From a virus: a stretch of 46,451 nucleotides of DNA. The number at the start of each line of letters is the position of its first letter. The first letter of the stretch is position 1. Made by a program: the position numbers and the translations under genes. Under the pieces are notes generated by a model. It was not told the DNA's origin and did no database searches. It saw nothing but the letters and a program-made list of their open reading frames with translations. Shown piece after piece: positions 45,842 to 46,451 of the stretch. The stretch spans positions 1 through 46,451 of IMG/VR virus record IMGVR_UViG_3300034103_002243, one strand, 5' to 3'.

Positions 45842-46451
45842 TTAATTTGATAATGGTGCTTTAATAGATGGGTGTGATTGATAATCTTTTAATGTGAAAT
45901 CACCAACAACATAAGATTCAATACTTGGTCGTGATCCTTCATAAGTTGGGAACTGATTTAGTGTTGGTAACTCAAATGGTTCTCTACCAATCTGTTCTTT
46001 TGCTTGTTCAATATGATTTAAGTATAAGTGAGTATCACCCAAGTTTCCAATCAATTGGTCAGGAACCATATTCACTTCTTTTGCCAAGATTGTAAGTAAT
46101 AATCCGTAAGATGCAATGTTAAATGGTAAACCTAAGAATGTATCTACTGAACGTTGATTCCACATTAAAGAAAGATATTTACCATCTCTAACATAACATT
46201 GAAACCCATAATGGCAAGGTGGAAGTATCATTTGGTCTAATTCACCTACATTCCATGCATTTACCATCAATCGTCTTGAATCAGGATTTGTTTTAAGGTC
46301 GTTGATTAGGTTTTGGATTTGGTCTATGTATTCAATACTTTCAGTATCTTCCCATTCAATACCCCACCTTCTCCATTGCTTACCATACACAGGACCGAGT
46401 TCACCCCACTTATTTGCAAACTCATCATCCGTTTTGATTTTGTTGATGAAT
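45842..46451 (-). CDS. thyA: Thymidylate synthase, 5' part beyond window
   Basis: The frame is open to the right window edge, so the N-terminus is missing. The visible 202 residues begin FINKIKTDDEFANKW, then GELGPVYGKQWRRWG, SRRLMVNAWNVGELDQM, the catalytic Cys in LPPCHYGFQCYV, the RSVDTFLGLPFNIASYGLL fold signature and the DTHLYLNHIEQ motif. ThyA converts dUMP to dTMP using methylene-tetrahydrofolate. The C-terminus is IKAPLSN, close to the usual IKAPIAV. A short GTG frame start within it (46390) is not the true start. Confidence 0.93.
   Translation of the reverse strand, partial: FINKIKTDDEFANKWGELGPVYGKQWRRWGIEWEDTESIEYIDQIQNLINDLKTNPDSRRLMVNAWNVGELDQMILPPCHYGFQCYVRDGKYLSLMWNQRSVDTFLGLPFNIASYGLLLTILAKEVNMVPDQLIGNLGDTHLYLNHIEQAKEQIGREPFELPTLNQFPTYEGSRPSIESYVVGDFTLKDYQSHPSIKAPLSN

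Overview
The window looks like part of a large, AT-rich tailed-phage genome, probably a T4-related lineage, infecting a member of the Bacteroidota (likely a flavobacterium). Phage evidence: densely packed genes with ATGA/TAATG overlaps, almost all on the minus strand; a GH24 lysozyme, a GH19 endolysin, an L,D-transpeptidase-like protein, ThyA and ClpP; many small proteins of unknown function; and a large set of N-terminal leader peptides that resemble the capsid-targeting sequences of T4 internal head proteins. Host evidence: two proteins end in what look like type IX secretion (T9SS) sorting domains, several signal peptides end in the Bacteroidota-like ...AQ pattern, and several genes have the Bacteroidota -7 promoter element TAnnTTTG. 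No terminase, portal, capsid, tail or polymerase gene lies in the window, and I see no tRNA, CRISPR array or insertion sequence.

Layout. 1-877: non-coding, rich in small inverted repeats. 878-1713: three tandem small paralogues starting MKDL[ST]KYI. 1750-2436: RmlD-like sugar-nucleotide reductase. 2508-17598: a long minus-strand run of leader-bearing proteins (unknowns, GNAT-like, TraB/GumN-like, HExxH peptidase, peptidoglycan-binding protein, a 1009-aa apparent polyprotein, GIY-YIG-like nuclease, DHH phosphoesterase, Ntn-hydrolase-like protein), interrupted by a T5orf172-type GIY-YIG gene and one plus-strand gene. 17680-21470: a moron-like block (YceI, LpxH-like phosphoesterase, GT2 glycosyltransferase, 29-aa membrane peptide, T9SS-targeted beta-helix protein) with two terminators sharing an identical 19-nt hairpin. 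21604-22878: plus-strand UvrC without its C-terminal HhH part. 22868-24825: unknown protein, leader-bearing GH24 lysozyme, small protein. 24850-29035: five glycosyltransferase-type genes including an RgpF-like one. 29039-33282: zinc-ribbon protein, acidic proteins, a leader-bearing PD-(D/E)xK nuclease, a DUF6915-like protein, a plus-strand protein with eight DnaJ-type CxxCxGxG motifs and a DUF5856-like protein. 33315-35850: RmlC, metallophosphoesterase and small proteins. 35886-42728: an export/envelope cluster (secreted HExxH peptidase, secreted unknown, C-type lectin plus dockerin-like protein, beta-barrel-like low-complexity protein, CsgG-family lipoprotein, two small membrane proteins, cohesin/dockerin-like T9SS protein). 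42754-46451: L,D-transpeptidase-like protein, endolysin, small genes, ClpP and the 3' part of thyA.

The main discovery candidate is the leader system. About fourteen proteins with unrelated bodies share one of two amphipathic N-termini (M-K-x-L-I-R-x-I-L-K-E or M-N-L-x-E-Q-I-S-R), usually followed within 25 residues by an [L/I/M]-x-E site like the one cut by T4-type prohead proteases. The 1009-aa protein repeats this logic internally, with [L/I/M]-x-E|S motifs between domains. My interpretation is a modular set of virion-packaged, injected cargo proteins, including nucleases, a DHH phosphodiesterase, peptidases and a lysozyme. Two promoter-like motifs appear to separate gene classes: TAnnTTTG 4-5 nt before the start codon of mostly non-leader genes, and (A/G/C)TATTTAT(A/T) 6-22 nt before genes heading leader-bearing runs and before the endolysin. 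This is inference from sequence alone; the deciding tests are given with each finding.
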